From Actinomortierella ambigua (taxonomy: Eukaryota; Mortierellomycota; Mortierellomycetes; Mortierellales; Mortierellaceae): a DNA stretch of 64,000 bases. The stretch lies in the NCBI GenBank assembly GCA_016098155.1, contig JAAAJB010000006.1, positions 89,285 through 153,284 of the forward strand, written 5' to 3'. Shown piece after piece: positions 1 to 10,798 of this stretch. Position 1 is the stretch's first letter; every line of letters starts with the position of its first letter. The notes beneath the pieces are model-generated. The model saw only the letters and a list, made by a program, of their open reading frames with translations, made no database searches and was not told the DNA's origin. Made by a program: the position numbers and the translations under genes.

Positions 1-3000
1 CGACGCTGATGAGGAGGAGGACGAAGAGTACACGGGCTGGAACCGGGATCCTCTCACCCCTTCCAGTCGCCCATGGCTACTCTGTTGGCGAACCATTCCA
101 CTTCCGCCACTGTCGCTGCTGCCACTACCATGTTCACCATGCATCTCGTCTCCTCCATTAGGGAACACAGCTGTCAGGGGTGAGAGCGGATGGACTCTCC
201 TCTCAAAATACGCATCGCTCATCGCTGGTGGTGTTGGGTTGACGACCTTAATCCTCACCGCCGCCGCTGCATCGCCGTCACTACTGGTACCATTGGCGGG
301 AGCGGAAAATTCTGTTACTGCTGTTGCTACTGCTGCTGACTGGTCCTCTGTGGTCTCATGATCCAACTCAATCGCCAGCGCTGTCAACGACGAGAACGAC
401 TTGCGACGCCCGGGTACATGGTGAGGCAGTAACACGGCGGAGGTGGCAGCGGTGGTTGGTACCGCTGGAGAGTCCTTGCCACTGCCTCCTCCCCCATTCG
501 CAATTCCCTGGAGACGAAGAGACGACGGACGCCTGCGCACTTGTTGTAGTTCCTCGGCCACCGCTGGTGCCATCGCGAAAGGAGACAGAGGCATCGCAGA
601 CGTTGGAGAGGGCGGTGCAGAGGCTGTGGGTGACAGCTGGTTTGCTCCGCTAGAGGCATAGGCCATTTGGCGATGGATGATGGTGGGTGTTGGAGGAGAC
701 GAAGGCGACATGCTTCCTGACATGGGCGAAACGGCGCTGCTGTGGCGTCGCGATGATGCTGACGATGACACTGGCATACCGTGCTGTGAGTGAAGCTGAT
801 GCTGTTTGGCCCCTAATGGGCTAGGCAATGGTGGTGATGGCGACGATGCATGCACCCGTGAAAAGTGTCCCGATGGCTGTAGCGGTCGGGACATGGGTGC
901 AGAGCCAGATAGTTGAATCATCGTCGCAGAGCGCTCTCTCGTCACAATTCGCATAGGTAAAGGTGTTACGGCAGTGGTAGTGCCTGGCATTGCCGGGAAA
1001 TACGACGTGGCAGACACCGAGGGTGACTCGACAGTGTTGGTGGATGAGCTATTATTACTGGTGCGCTGCTGTCGTTGCTGACTATTGTCCCCTGCTCCTT
1101 CGACTTGTGCGTCGTTACTGCTCTCTGCTGCTGTGGTCGTCACCATGACCGGGCTATCCTTGTTAGGCGTCGTCCAGAATAATGGATCCCAGATATTGAC
1201 CTTGCGGCGGCTTGAATCGCTGGCTAGGCTATAGTTGGTCGCATTCCGCTCACGGTCAAGTATCCCGCCAGTGGCGGTCGTGCTGGAAAGGCCCGAGGAT
1301 GACACGCCTCCTGTCGTCGATGCATTGCTCAACAGCGTCCTATGAATCGAGGCAGAGGCCGAGCCAGCAGCGCCCAGCCCTAATCCCGATACGCCGCGGT
1401 GTCCTGTACCAGTGCTGCTACTACTACCCCCAGGGCCTTGATGAAGAAGATGATGGTTACTGCTGCTACTGCTTGGCATCTGCCATGAGATTGACGTTTT
1501 TTGACCCTGCATAGAGTCCTCATAGTTGTAATCCTCCATCTCATCGTCAATGTCCGGCAAGATGGTAATCCCTGCTAGTTTGGCAAATTCGCTCGATGAC
1601 AGGTCCTCTGAACACAGACTGTACACGCCGCCGTTGGGCGTCGTCGGCATTGACGGCGACAGAGTAATGGTGCCACCGATGGGGAGCGAGAGGTAGTGGG
1701 CGGGAACGGGAACAGACGAGGTTGCTGCAGGAGAGGGTCGCCTCTTGAGAAAGCTCAGGAGCATGGATGGCTTCTTCTTGAGGCTCTTGAGGGCTGCGGT
1801 GACCGACGAAGGGGACGCAGGTACACTAGCGGCATCATCTTCCCGGGAATGTTGTGCGGAAGTGCGTCTTGCTCCTGCCGTGTCTGTCGTTGTCGATGTT
1901 GGCCGACGCTGCTCGACAGAGTTACTGTCAATCTCATGAGGCTTGCCGTTCCTATTAACACTGGCCCAGTCTCCTGCCGCTTGGTCACGTCGGCCTTCCC
2001 GTGTTTCCTGATAATATGTCTCCCCTTGTGAATCTTTCAAGGGATATTGGCCATTCGCCTCTCCACGATGCATCTCTGTTTGTTGATTTGATTGATGGTG
2101 GAGTGGCAGATGCGATCGTGGTGACACAACATCAAGCCTAGATTGGGCAAGCTCGTACAGCGAAGCCTTATAGTGTGCATGATCAAGAGGCAAGAGTGGA
2201 GTAGATAACGTTGTTGGTGAAGCAGAAGCCGAAGCCGTTTTTGGTGAGCGATGTGGAGACGAGGGAAGGGGTGTGTGAGGGAAAAGCGAGGAAGGAGATG
2301 GAGATAAGGAGGAGATGTCCTTGTTGCGACTGTGGTTGCTGTTGTTGATGCTGCTGCTGCTGCTGCTGTTGTTGTTGCTGTCGCTAATACAGTTGCCCAT
2401 AACGTCACGTCGTTCGGAGAACCGGTTGGCTACTTTGGTCGTCAGTGTCAGCGATGGGAGGCTACTCTTTTGATGAAGCCTTCTGTTACTGTGAGGCTTC
2501 TTGGGCAAGTGCTGTTGGTGTTGTGGATGGCTCGTGTCGTCTGGCTGGTGGTTATTGGCAGCCAGGTTCCGTTGGAGGTGTTGAGCAACTCGAAAGTCGG
2601 AAATGGTGAGGTTGTAGGTAGAGTGGGGCTGAAGATGAGAAGAGATGGTATTTTTGGTGGGAAGATTGGCTGAAGAGGTTGAGTGTGGTAGTGGAGGTAG
2701 CTGCTTGACTGACTGGATGGTCATAAATGGATGGGCAGGAGATTCAGGAGACACAGGAGAGGAGACTGGCGGGGAAAGTGTGGATGGAGGGGACGAAAGC
2801 ATGGTGCTTGTCGACGGTCTCCTTGTCCAGGACCTTGACGATGAGAGTGATGGCCAAGAACCCTCATTAAGGTCGTCCGACCTTCCACAGTAAGGATCGG
2901 CTTCCGACCTGGTGTTGTTCCCGGCAATGGCATGATCCCGTTCATGTGAGGAAGAGGTAGGCTGCAGGTGGTGAGCCGAAGGTATCGAAAGAAAGGGAGA

Positions 3001-3870
3001 AGCAGTAAGATGTGCGCCAGGCGGTAGCTGCTGCTGGTCATTACCAAGACTTTGGTTGGCGGATGGGCCAATTGGCTGTAGCAGAGCACCTCCTGGTTCG
3101 TCAGAGCAACTCTGGTGCTGCTGGTGCTGCTGTTGCTGTTGCTCTCCGGAGCCAGCTCGCTCACCATCGTTCAATGTACTTCGCGAGGAGCTTGCTGTAG
3201 CAATAGATGGCTCTCGCAACATCGACGAGTTAACCTTGTCTGCCGGGCTCGTCGTCGTGGGTGACGATTGGCGATCACGGTGGTGGCTATTATTATTATT
3301 GCTGTGGAAGGTGTGGTAATGAGACTGGAGAAAGCTCAAGAACCCTCCTCGCTGCTGTACCTTCTCACGAAACTTTGCAGCGGCCGCATGCAGATGGTGG
3401 GAATGGTGGTGATAATGGTGGCGGTGTGGTTGCTGCTGTTCCTGCTGCTGCTGCTGCTGCTGCTGCTGTGGTTGCTTCTGCTGAGCACGAGGCGATGCTG
3501 GTTCGTTCAATCGTTTGGAGTGAGACGACGAGCCGCTACCACCAACGGTGGTGCTGCCGCTGCCAGCATAGGTTGCGGATGGCTGGAGATGAAGTAAGCG
3601 AGCAAATTTGAACGGCGATTTGGAGAGTGTCGATGAGGACGAGTGTGTGGAGGAGATGGTATTGTGGCGGGGACGGGAGCGGTGTACAGAGGACGTTGAC
3701 TGTTGCTGTCGATCCTGTTGCTGCTGCTGCTGTTGAGAGTACTGTGTTGGGGTATCGTGGGCGGAGCGTGAGGGCGATGGGGGAGGGGTCGTTGCGGTGT
3801 GCTGTCGTGGGAGGCTGTGGTGGTCAGAGGACGACGGCGACGAGGAAGGCACGGACGGTTGGGTAGCCAT
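1..3870 (-). CDS. Disordered polyQ/Ser-rich protein, N-terminal 1290 codons (cut by window edge)
   Basis: A single minus-strand reading frame opens with ATG at 3870-3868 and runs without a stop codon to base 1, so at least 1290 residues are encoded and the C-terminus lies outside the window. Nothing in the visible part matches a domain I recognise. It is strongly low-complexity: poly-Gln blocks (roughly residues 45-55, 130-145 and 245-260), a run of four Asn, His-rich stretches, and very many Ser-Pro sites that could be targets of proline-directed kinases. A more conserved-looking island lies at about residues 760-800 (contains EFAKLAGITILPDIDDEMED). A short basic patch, SLKKKPSMLLSFLKRRP, precedes it. 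The frame crosses no obvious intron. It is probably a regulatory or scaffold protein whose folded domain is C-terminal; the function is unknown. Confidence 0.75.
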   Translation of the reverse strand, partial: MATQPSVPSSSPSSSDHHSLPRQHTATTPPPSPSRSAHDTPTQYSQQQQQQQDRQQQSTSSVHRSRPRHNTISSTHSSSSTLSKSPFKFARLLHLQPSATYAGSGSTTVGGSGSSSHSKRLNEPASPRAQQKQPQQQQQQQQQEQQQPHRHHYHHHSHHLHAAAAKFREKVQQRGGFLSFLQSHYHTFHSNNNNSHHRDRQSSPTTTSPADKVNSSMLREPSIATASSSRSTLNDGERAGSGEQQQQQHQQHQSCSDEPGGALLQPIGPSANQSLGNDQQQLPPGAHLTASPFLSIPSAHHLQPTSSSHERDHAIAGNNTRSEADPYCGRSDDLNEGSWPSLSSSRSWTRRPSTSTMLSSPPSTLSPPVSSPVSPESPAHPFMTIQSVKQLPPLPHSTSSANLPTKNTISSHLQPHSTYNLTISDFRVAQHLQRNLAANNHQPDDTSHPQHQQHLPKKPHSNRRLHQKSSLPSLTLTTKVANRFSERRDVMGNCISDSNNNSSSSSSINNSNHSRNKDISSLSPSPSSLFPHTPLPSSPHRSPKTASASASPTTLSTPLLPLDHAHYKASLYELAQSRLDVVSPRSHLPLHHQSNQQTEMHRGEANGQYPLKDSQGETYYQETREGRRDQAAGDWASVNRNGKPHEIDSNSVEQRRPTSTTTDTAGARRTSAQHSREDDAASVPASPSSVTAALKSLKKKPSMLLSFLKRRPSPAATSSVPVPAHYLSLPIGGTITLSPSMPTTPNGGVYSLCSEDLSSSEFAKLAGITILPDIDDEMEDYNYEDSMQGQKTSISWQMPSSSSSNHHLLHQGPGGSSSSTGTGHRGVSGLGLGAAGSASASIHRTLLSNASTTGGVSSSGLSSTTATGGILDRERNATNYSLASDSSRRKVNIWDPLFWTTPNKDSPVMVTTTAAESSNDAQVEGAGDNSQQRQQRTSNNSSSTNTVESPSVSATSYFPAMPGTTTAVTPLPMRIVTRERSATMIQLSGSAPMSRPLQPSGHFSRVHASSPSPPLPSPLGAKQHQLHSQHGMPVSSSASSRRHSSAVSPMSGSMSPSSPPTPTIIHRQMAYASSGANQLSPTASAPPSPTSAMPLSPFAMAPAVAEELQQVRRRPSSLRLQGIANGGGGSGKDSPAVPTTAATSAVLLPHHVPGRRKSFSSLTALAIELDHETTEDQSAAVATAVTEFSAPANGTSSDGDAAAAVRIKVVNPTPPAMSDAYFERRVHPLSPLTAVFPNGGDEMHGEHGSGSSDSGGSGMVRQQSSHGRLEGVRGSRFQPVYSSSSSSSAS

Positions 3871-5853
3871 GGCCGTTGCCCCCAATACATCTCTTGAAGG
3901 CCCCCGGCGTGTTTGATTGGGCAAGCCCTGCGTCGTGGAGCGTGTCGTGTTCGTTTCAGTCAAGGAACCTTCAATATCAGTCTTTATCAGGGCGTTAAAG
4001 CTGATTGGGGAAAGGTTCGCACTTCTAGTCTAACTAGCGTAGACTAGAGTCGAAGAAAGTGTGTTGTTGAGGTTGTTGGATGGAAAGTGGGTAAGATTAG
4101 CATTCAGTCAGGGTGAGATGGCCCATGGGATGCATTGGAAGAAGCAATGAGTGTTGTTTGGTTTGGCGTTTTGTCAAGACACATACTCGTTCTATCGTTC
4201 TCAAGGACAAGGAAAAAAAAAGAGTGATCTTTCAGGTACGATGGGGAGAAAGGCAGGGGGGAGGAAGAAATATGGTGCGGAGAGGAGAGGGAAGAGAAGT
4301 CTCAGGGTTTGGAGGGGAAAGGTAGGTGGCACCTAGATGAAATGAGATGGAATGAGACTGAATGGAGAAGTTGGGGTGAAAGACAAAAGAGTACAACTGT
4401 GTTGGGAGAGAGAGAAAGGGAAAGGGAGAGAAAGGAGAAAGGGCGGATGCCTTCAGAGAGATCGTGTTGAGCCAGCGTACTGTACCATTGGCCTTGTGTT
4501 CAAACACCATTGTTTCTTCTGCTCTTTTTCCAAGGGCGTCTCTTGCACCCTCTGCTTCTCAGAAGATGCATTTCCAGATTGCTCTTTCGGTCACACTCGC
4601 TCGCACTGCATCACCCAACACAGAACACCTGGCCTGTTGGTCTCAACAACATGCCTCCGTTTGGTGTGTTGGGCGGCAAAAAAAAGAAGGCCTCTCTGTT
4701 TGCGGTGCCTTGCTTTGTCAGGGCCATTCCCGCTTGCATGTTTGCGTCCACGGCCTGAAGTTCGAACGAACATCTCTTCTGCGTCCTCTTCCTCCGATGG
4801 TGCGATAGCCATCTCTGTTGTTTTCTTACTATTGTTTGTCTAATTCATTCGCTTCTCCTCCCTCCTCCATCTCGTTGTCCTGTATGTTTTTCTGCAGTCT
4901 GCTGCTAACAAGAATACTAATGGTCGTTGTAACAGGTACCCGCTGTTCCTAATCTTCAAAAGGGCTTTATACATGCTGGTCTGTCTCTGGGATATTGACC
5001 ATTTGTTCCACCGCAATTCATCGGAAGGCTGAAAAGAGATTAGTGTATCGTATTGACATTAGGAAGAGAAGCACATCTCATTGTTGCGCCCCTCTTTGAG
5101 CGCGCGCCGTTCCTCCCCATCGCAAGATTATTGTCCACCGTCTCTTTTTTTTCGCACACTCTCCCTTTTTAATTCTCTCTCGCACGCACACGCTCTCACC
5201 CCTTCCCCTCCTGACAGCTTGCCTCCTTTCGTGCGCTATTTCTTGTCTCCCCCCTCGAGGCTGTTTTAGCGTTGTGGGCGATCTTGGGAAATGAGAGTGC
5301 TACGCACAGTAATGTGTGTTGAGAGAAGAAGTGGATGTCTCCTCCCCCCCTTCTTCCGATGCCATCGTCACCACCCCTTTTCTACCTTGGTCCTTCAACC
5401 TCTCTTTCATGGGGGTGGTAGATCAGCTAACCTCTTTTGTTTGTGTCCAGCAAAGTAGGCCATATATCTATCTTTCAGTGAGTGAGTGAGGGGGGGAGAA
5501 AGATGGAATGTATGGATGGCGTCGGGGGCAGAACCTTTTTTCGGGGACAATTGCATTTTTCCCAGAGACATACCATGTAGTCGGCATGTACCGCCTCCAC
5601 ACGTGAGAAACCTTCTATTTTCCAACCCCCCCTGACGTCAAAAAAGAAAAATAGCCTTTGGATTTCAACGCGCGATACTATTTTCTACACATGGTTCGTC
5701 GGTTTACTTCTTTTTTCTTTCTCCTTCTCGAGAATTGTACAGCTGCAATATATAAAAGATTATTCAGAACTGGTTTATGCAAAAGAGGGGTTGTGGGATT
5801 GAAGGTGGGGCTGGAAAAAAAAAAGTCAAAAGGCGCCCCCCAAATAGTTGTAT
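3871..5853. other. Intergenic: 5' region of the left-edge gene and 3' region of its neighbour
   Basis: About 2 kb without a supported gene. It holds the presumed promoter and 5' UTR of the minus-strand gene starting at 3870 and the 3' flank of the next minus-strand gene. It has purine-rich stretches (about 4200-4440) and C/T-rich stretches (about 5090-5270). The short open frames here are low-complexity and show no coding signature. Confidence 0.6.
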
Positions 5854-7500
5854 TCACATTGGCAGAATACCGGCAATCTCATGGTCGTCCAGCCAAATCT
5901 CGTGCACAGTGACCAGCGACTCGTGACCAAGAATTGATGGCGACGAAGATCGCCCTCCGTTTGTCTCCTGATGCAGCGACGATTGGGCTGCTGTGGCGTT
6001 CGAAGACGATGATGATGATGACGATGACGGCGGCGACGACGACGACGACTGCTGCTGCAGAGTCTCGGCTTCTTCAGCGCTTGATGCATTGTTCAAGTTA
6101 TTGCTGCTTTGGAACGGACTACCATATCGGAACGACTGTTGCTGGTGATGCCGTTGTTGCAAATGTTGCTGATGGAGGTGATCGACTAGACCGAGAGATC
6201 GTCGCTGGTAGGGCTTCAAAAAGAGGTCCTCGTTCCAGCAGAATCCACGGCTCGACCGAGGAATGATGTACAACTCTGATGAATAGTGGACTGCCGTATA
6301 CACGGCCTCGTTGAATGCAATAACGCCTTGCAGTGGAATAGCTGGCTCTGAAGAGGAGGAAGAGGATGACGACGAGGATGAAGTTGAAGACGAGGACGAA
6401 GAAGAGGAGGAAGAAGAGGATGACGAGGTGGACGACGAGGAGGAAGGTGGAGGAGGGGCCGCGGGATTGCTGCCTTGGCCCTGGCCCTGACCCTGGCCCT
6501 GGCCTTGGCAACCGGTAGCAGTTGCAGTCACGGTGGGCTGTGCATTCGTTGGGGGAATTGAGTTTGGTTCCTTCTCTTCAGCTACTTCAAGTCCATCTCC
6601 TTGTGTTTTGCAAGTTGCCTCCAAAGTTACTGCTTTGAGGCCGGGAGTGTCCACGCTTTCTTCCTGCTGACTAGCTTTGACAGACTGCGAATTGTGATCG
6701 CCAGGCGACTTGCTTGGATCAAAGTGCGTCGGGGTTGAAAGAGATTCTGTTGCCGCAGCAGAAGGGTGAATGTCGCTGAGGCCAATTGCACCGCCTTCAG
6801 CGTGACTCTGTTCTACAGCGGCCAATGTGTCGGCTTGAACCCGTCCTTGTTCTGCGCCAGAAGAAGGTGCCAAAAGGGAGGGGGAGGTGTATTCGATGCC
6901 CTCCATCATCATGCTGCTGTCTACATTGCTGTCGTGCTCGGCCATGATTCTGCTGTCTGGTAGCTCCTCCCACAACATCCGAGCCTCCATCGTTTTGCGC
7001 GTGCTATCGTCATGGTGATCTGACTCTTGATAGCGCAAGGGTGATGGCTCTTGAGAGTCTATTTGTGTAGTGCCTGTGCTGGCAAACGAGGGGTTGGGTG
7101 GGGGTGTTGCTCTTGTGGTTGTGCTCGTGCTTGTACTTGAAATCGATGTTACGCCAGCGATAATTGGTGTATCGTTGCCCACAGGGTCGGTTAACTGGGC
7201 AAGAGAGCACTCTCCAGGTGCCAGAGAGAACGAAACAGTGGGGGGAGGGGGAGGAAGACTAGTGTCGCCCTCGACTGGCTGACGCACCTCCTTGTTACTC
7301 GAGCAGCCTCGCTGCTGTTGCTTTATGCAGTTTGCGTCATCGAAGGTCGAGGGACGCTGCTTGGACGTTGGTGGGCTGCAGAGAGCTGCCACTGAAAGAC
7401 AAGGGCTCGTGTGTGTCAAAGGCGAGCTGCCAGTGGAGTCAATCCTCAGCATCGAGACTGGGGCAGCAGACTCGTCTGGATCTGGGTGGTGCTCCTTCAT
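5854..7500 (-). CDS. Conserved-looking disordered protein with poly-Ser and (Gln-Gly) repeats
   Basis: Uninterrupted minus-strand frame ending in TGA at 5856-5854. I start it at the ATG at 7500 (548 residues, beginning MKEHHPDPDE). An in-frame ATG at 7614 would add 38 residues that look like untranslated leader. The first 350 residues are acidic and Ser/Thr/Pro-rich. They are followed by a Gln-Gly dipeptide repeat, a Pro run and a poly-Ser/Thr block of about 45 residues. After this comes the only segment that looks folded (contains NEAVYTAVHYSSELYIIPRS, then FCWNEDLFLKPYQRRSLGLV), a second Gln/Ser-rich stretch, and a hydrophobic/acidic C-terminus near HEIWLDDHEIAGILPM. I do not recognise the family. 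The short folded parts suggest a docking or regulatory protein rather than an enzyme (inference). Confidence 0.7.
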   Translation of the reverse strand: MKEHHPDPDESAAPVSMLRIDSTGSSPLTHTSPCLSVAALCSPPTSKQRPSTFDDANCIKQQQRGCSSNKEVRQPVEGDTSLPPPPPTVSFSLAPGECSLAQLTDPVGNDTPIIAGVTSISSTSTSTTTRATPPPNPSFASTGTTQIDSQEPSPLRYQESDHHDDSTRKTMEARMLWEELPDSRIMAEHDSNVDSSMMMEGIEYTSPSLLAPSSGAEQGRVQADTLAAVEQSHAEGGAIGLSDIHPSAAATESLSTPTHFDPSKSPGDHNSQSVKASQQEESVDTPGLKAVTLEATCKTQGDGLEVAEEKEPNSIPPTNAQPTVTATATGCQGQGQGQGQGQGSNPAAPPPPSSSSSTSSSSSSSSSSSSSSTSSSSSSSSSSSEPAIPLQGVIAFNEAVYTAVHYSSELYIIPRSSRGFCWNEDLFLKPYQRRSLGLVDHLHQQHLQQRHHQQQSFRYGSPFQSSNNLNNASSAEEAETLQQQSSSSSPPSSSSSSSSSNATAAQSSLHQETNGGRSSSPSILGHESLVTVHEIWLDDHEIAGILPM

Positions 7501-8184
7501 GGACGCTGAAGTAGATGGGTCCAGAACAAGAAGGGGGTAGAGATGCCAAGAGCTACAAACCCAAGAAAAGGGGGTCAAGTGGGATAAAGGTGGGTGTAGA
7601 TAAGATATTCCCAAGGGCGAGAAAGAGGACCGGGATTGAAAGTGAGAATGTGAAAGTATGTTGTGAAAGGAAAGAAAGAAAGAAGTGGAAGTGGGAAGAC
7701 GAAGAAAGAAACAGTGGGTTTCGACCCCTTTTCAAGCACAGTTGAGGGAAGGGAATGCCAGAACGCCGAATTGCATGCAAAGTGGCAAATGGAATGAAAG
7801 TCTGGCGAAGAAAAAAAAAAAAGAAATAAAACTCGGCTGACTTTCCCAACTTCTGGTTCGTGCACAACCCATATCACGACCCATCGCAACCAGTGGGGGG
7901 GGGCCACCTTCCTTTGCCCTCTTTCTTTGCCCTCGCCCACAGAAACCCCTCATAAATCTACCCTCTCATGTTCGATGGCTTCCGTATCTGCTGTTCTCAA
8001 TGTACCAGCATGCACGACATCCCTTTTTTTCTCTCTCCTCTCAGGCGTGGTGGAAGCTCTCAGCACCCGTCCCTTCTTTCCCTTCTTTCCCTTTCACTTC
8101 AATCCCTTTCCCATGGACGTGATAAAAAAAAGGTGTCAAAAGGTGTCAATCATAAACAGTCACGAAGCGCTTTTAAAATTATTG
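7501..8184. other. Intergenic: upstream of the poly-Ser gene, downstream of the CENP-O-like gene
   Basis: Between the chosen start of the poly-Ser gene and the stop of the CENP-O-like gene. It contains a purine-rich tract on the plus strand (about 7640-7710) that reads as a CT-rich leader for the minus-strand gene. A T-rich stretch lies near 8020-8110. No gene seen. Confidence 0.5.
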
Positions 8185-10798
8185 CTAAAAAGAGTCGGTC
8201 TCACTCTCACTCTCGCTCTCATCTCCACCATCGCCTTCTGTCTTTGAGGATGCTATCGATGTTGTGGCCGTTGCTTCCTGGCCATAAACGCTCTTGAGGA
8301 TAGTCACCACAGCGCCTTCGACACCCTTCATCTCCATGAGCCGTAGAAACTGGATAGGGAGGTTCTCAACCACTGCTTTTTGATCCGCTTGTTTCCCTAT
8401 TTTTTTTTTGTTTTTCGATTCATCGACGCGTTAACAGTAAACAAGTTAGTGTTGATATGGTCGAGCCAAAGACGAAAGAGGTACATACATTTAACATGTA
8501 AATTACTTACAAAGAGAAGTGACTTTAGGCAGCAGACGAAGCAGCGGCGTAAGTTGGCCATGTTGGTCAACATGGATGCGCCAATTGAGGACGAGCTCCA
8601 TGTCAGTCCGCTTAGAGCTGCGGAAGGTCAGCACTTGGACGCCATCCTTGCCTGGAAGAATGGCCTCATTTCTCTTCCGCTTAAGCTGTAACGCACTGGA
8701 CAATGACGACGACTTTTCCTTTGCCCTCGAATCATCATCTTGAGGGGACGACGACGCAGAAGACTGGTCCTTATTCAACGTGGCCATGGCTACAAGGTGT
8801 GGATAATGCCTTGCACACTTGTTCCATAATTTCTTCCGCCGATAGTTCATATGCGCGTAGCGATGAAATGTCCTGAAAAATTGTAATAGCGACGAATCCT
8901 TCTCAGCCCTATTTCATGATATGGAAGAGTTCAGTGAGTCACAAAAAAAAAAAAAAAGCCGGGAATGGGTGTCGCTGAACGGATGCAGAATCCTGAATAA
9001 AGACAAAGCAGTAAAGCATACCTTTCCAGGAATGTGCCTATTTCAGCCTCGACACTTGTCGGCACCTTAATCGTGAGGCCTTCAAGAACTAGATCTGGCT
9101 CTCTCACAACAAACTTTACGTCAAATTCCAGTTCGAAGCATGATCCCTGGTAGTGGTAGTGTCGGGACTTTGAAATCAGGATTGGGTCGTCGTCGTCGTC
9201 GTCGTCGTCTGCTCCTAGATTGCTATCTAAACGAGACGATGAGGGCGACTTGGTGGACGGTGTGGATGTCTCCTCGAATGGCTCCAGTTGGCTCCGAATT
9301 TGAGTGAAACTGATGTTGGTGAACGACCGAAGTTGTTGGAGCTAGGTGACGCATGTGAAAAATGGGGGGTTGATGTGTCAGAGTATTGATATCCACAAAC
9401 AGTTCAAATCATGCAGTGAATGTACAGGAGAGCCGGCAGGAACTTACAAGGTGGTGGTCCAGTCCGGACATATTGCTGGCAGAAACGCTGCTTCGGAAGA
9501 GCTGTCCGTTTGAAATCAGCGAAGTCCTATCACGCCTTCCAGTCTTATTTTCCTCATCCAAAGACTTTTTGATCGGTGTCACCGTTGTGGAGTTGAGCTT
9601 GTAAAGCAGTTTCCTATTGTCATTTTTCAAGGAATAAATCAAAGCATGGATCAGTCTTTGATAACACCGTTGCCTCAATGCCGTACAATTCTGCTTCTTC
9701 GTTGTCTTGGTCATACCTCATGTCCAAGGCCTCCTTTGCTCGCTTCCGTTGTTGCTGTGCTTGCGATATGGTGGTGGATCTCGCCTTCTTGCGTCTTAGG
9801 GCCTGTAGTTGGGCTTCCAGCTCGTCAACCTCACCACGCATGTCTCGCAGCTGTTCCAATAAACGGCTCTTCTCGATTTGGAGATCCTTGCTGTGATCTC
9901 GCTCGGCTGGCGTCAAAATATCAGCGCCACCATTCCCGCCACTGTTGCCTCCTCCTCCAATGCTCGAAAGACCGCGGAAGGGGCTATTCGAGGATGTCAA
10001 GTTTCCTAATGTCGTGCTGCCGAGACCGCCGTACAGAGATGGTACACTGCTACTACCTTGTCCACCCAACAGCGAACTAGGAAGTTGTTGTTGTATCCCT
10101 CCAGAGAGGCGATGTTGTGGTTGTCGCTGTTGCTGAGGCGTGAGAGGTCGATTTCCTGATGTGGCTGAAATGGAGGGTATCGTCTCCATGGTTTGGGGTG
10201 CCTCGTCGCCATCGCTCCTTTTACTGGCTCGCTGCGAAGCAATCAGCCCCGTTGAAGATATCCTTCTCAAAGTGGCAGCTTCGTCATCTTCATTGTTGTT
10301 ACGGTTGTCCTTCTCCTTGCCAACTCGAAATGGGTTGCTCATGGATCCGCTCCTCAGTGCGTCAAACGAGCTTGTCCCAGGGCTCCAGGTGGCATCCTGC
10401 GATCGAGTTGCGATAGAGGATGAAGAGTAGGACAGCGGACTATGCGTAGAGGTGTGGCGACGTGTGATTCCTGCCGCGGACGCGCCTATTGAGGACGTAC
10501 GATTGGTATGGTCTTGACCATAGCCAAAGCCTGGGGACGAGAACGACGACAGCATCGAGAAAGGCATAGCCGATCCAGGCTCTGAGCGGCGTGTTGGTGC
10601 TTGGACCACGCCAAAAGGCAACTCGGTTGGTATCAGAGGCGGGGACTCTGGATCTAGGCTACTGGACGTCCGAGACACCTCTCTTGCAGCAGGCCCGGCT
10701 TTAGTCTCTGAAGTTGGATGGGGAAGGTCATGAGCTGGAGTCGTGTCCGATGCCTCGGGCAATGAGGATCGCGATCTTGGGCTGGGTTGTAGATGCAT
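8185..10798 (-). CDS. CENP-O/Mal2/Mcm21-like inner kinetochore protein
   Basis: Five exons on the minus strand: 10798-9717, 9613-9448, 9341-9022, 8908-8511, 8372-8185. Introns are 103, 106, 113 and 138 bp and the spliced frame is 717 residues. The first 300 residues are Ser/Pro/Gln-rich disorder. A coiled coil follows at about residues 300-345 (contains KDLQIEKSRLLEQLRDMRGE). The C-terminal half has the layout of the CENP-O family: a strand near FTNISFTQI, a second near CFELEFDVKFVV, the segment LVLEGLTIKVP with a helix ending near FFRTFHRYAHMNYRRKKLW, and a final sheet containing LVLNWRIHVD and LTPLLRLLP. CENP-O is part of the CCAN/COMA inner kinetochore complex that links centromeric nucleosomes to the outer kinetochore. 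The long N-terminal extension is unusual, since family members are about 300 residues. The assignment rests on pattern recall, not a search. Confidence 0.7.

Noticed and set aside
8503..8850. A separate small gene starting MNYRRKKLW within the CENP-O region
   Set aside because: The frame continues upstream through a good acceptor into the previous exon; it is exon 4 of the CENP-O-like gene.
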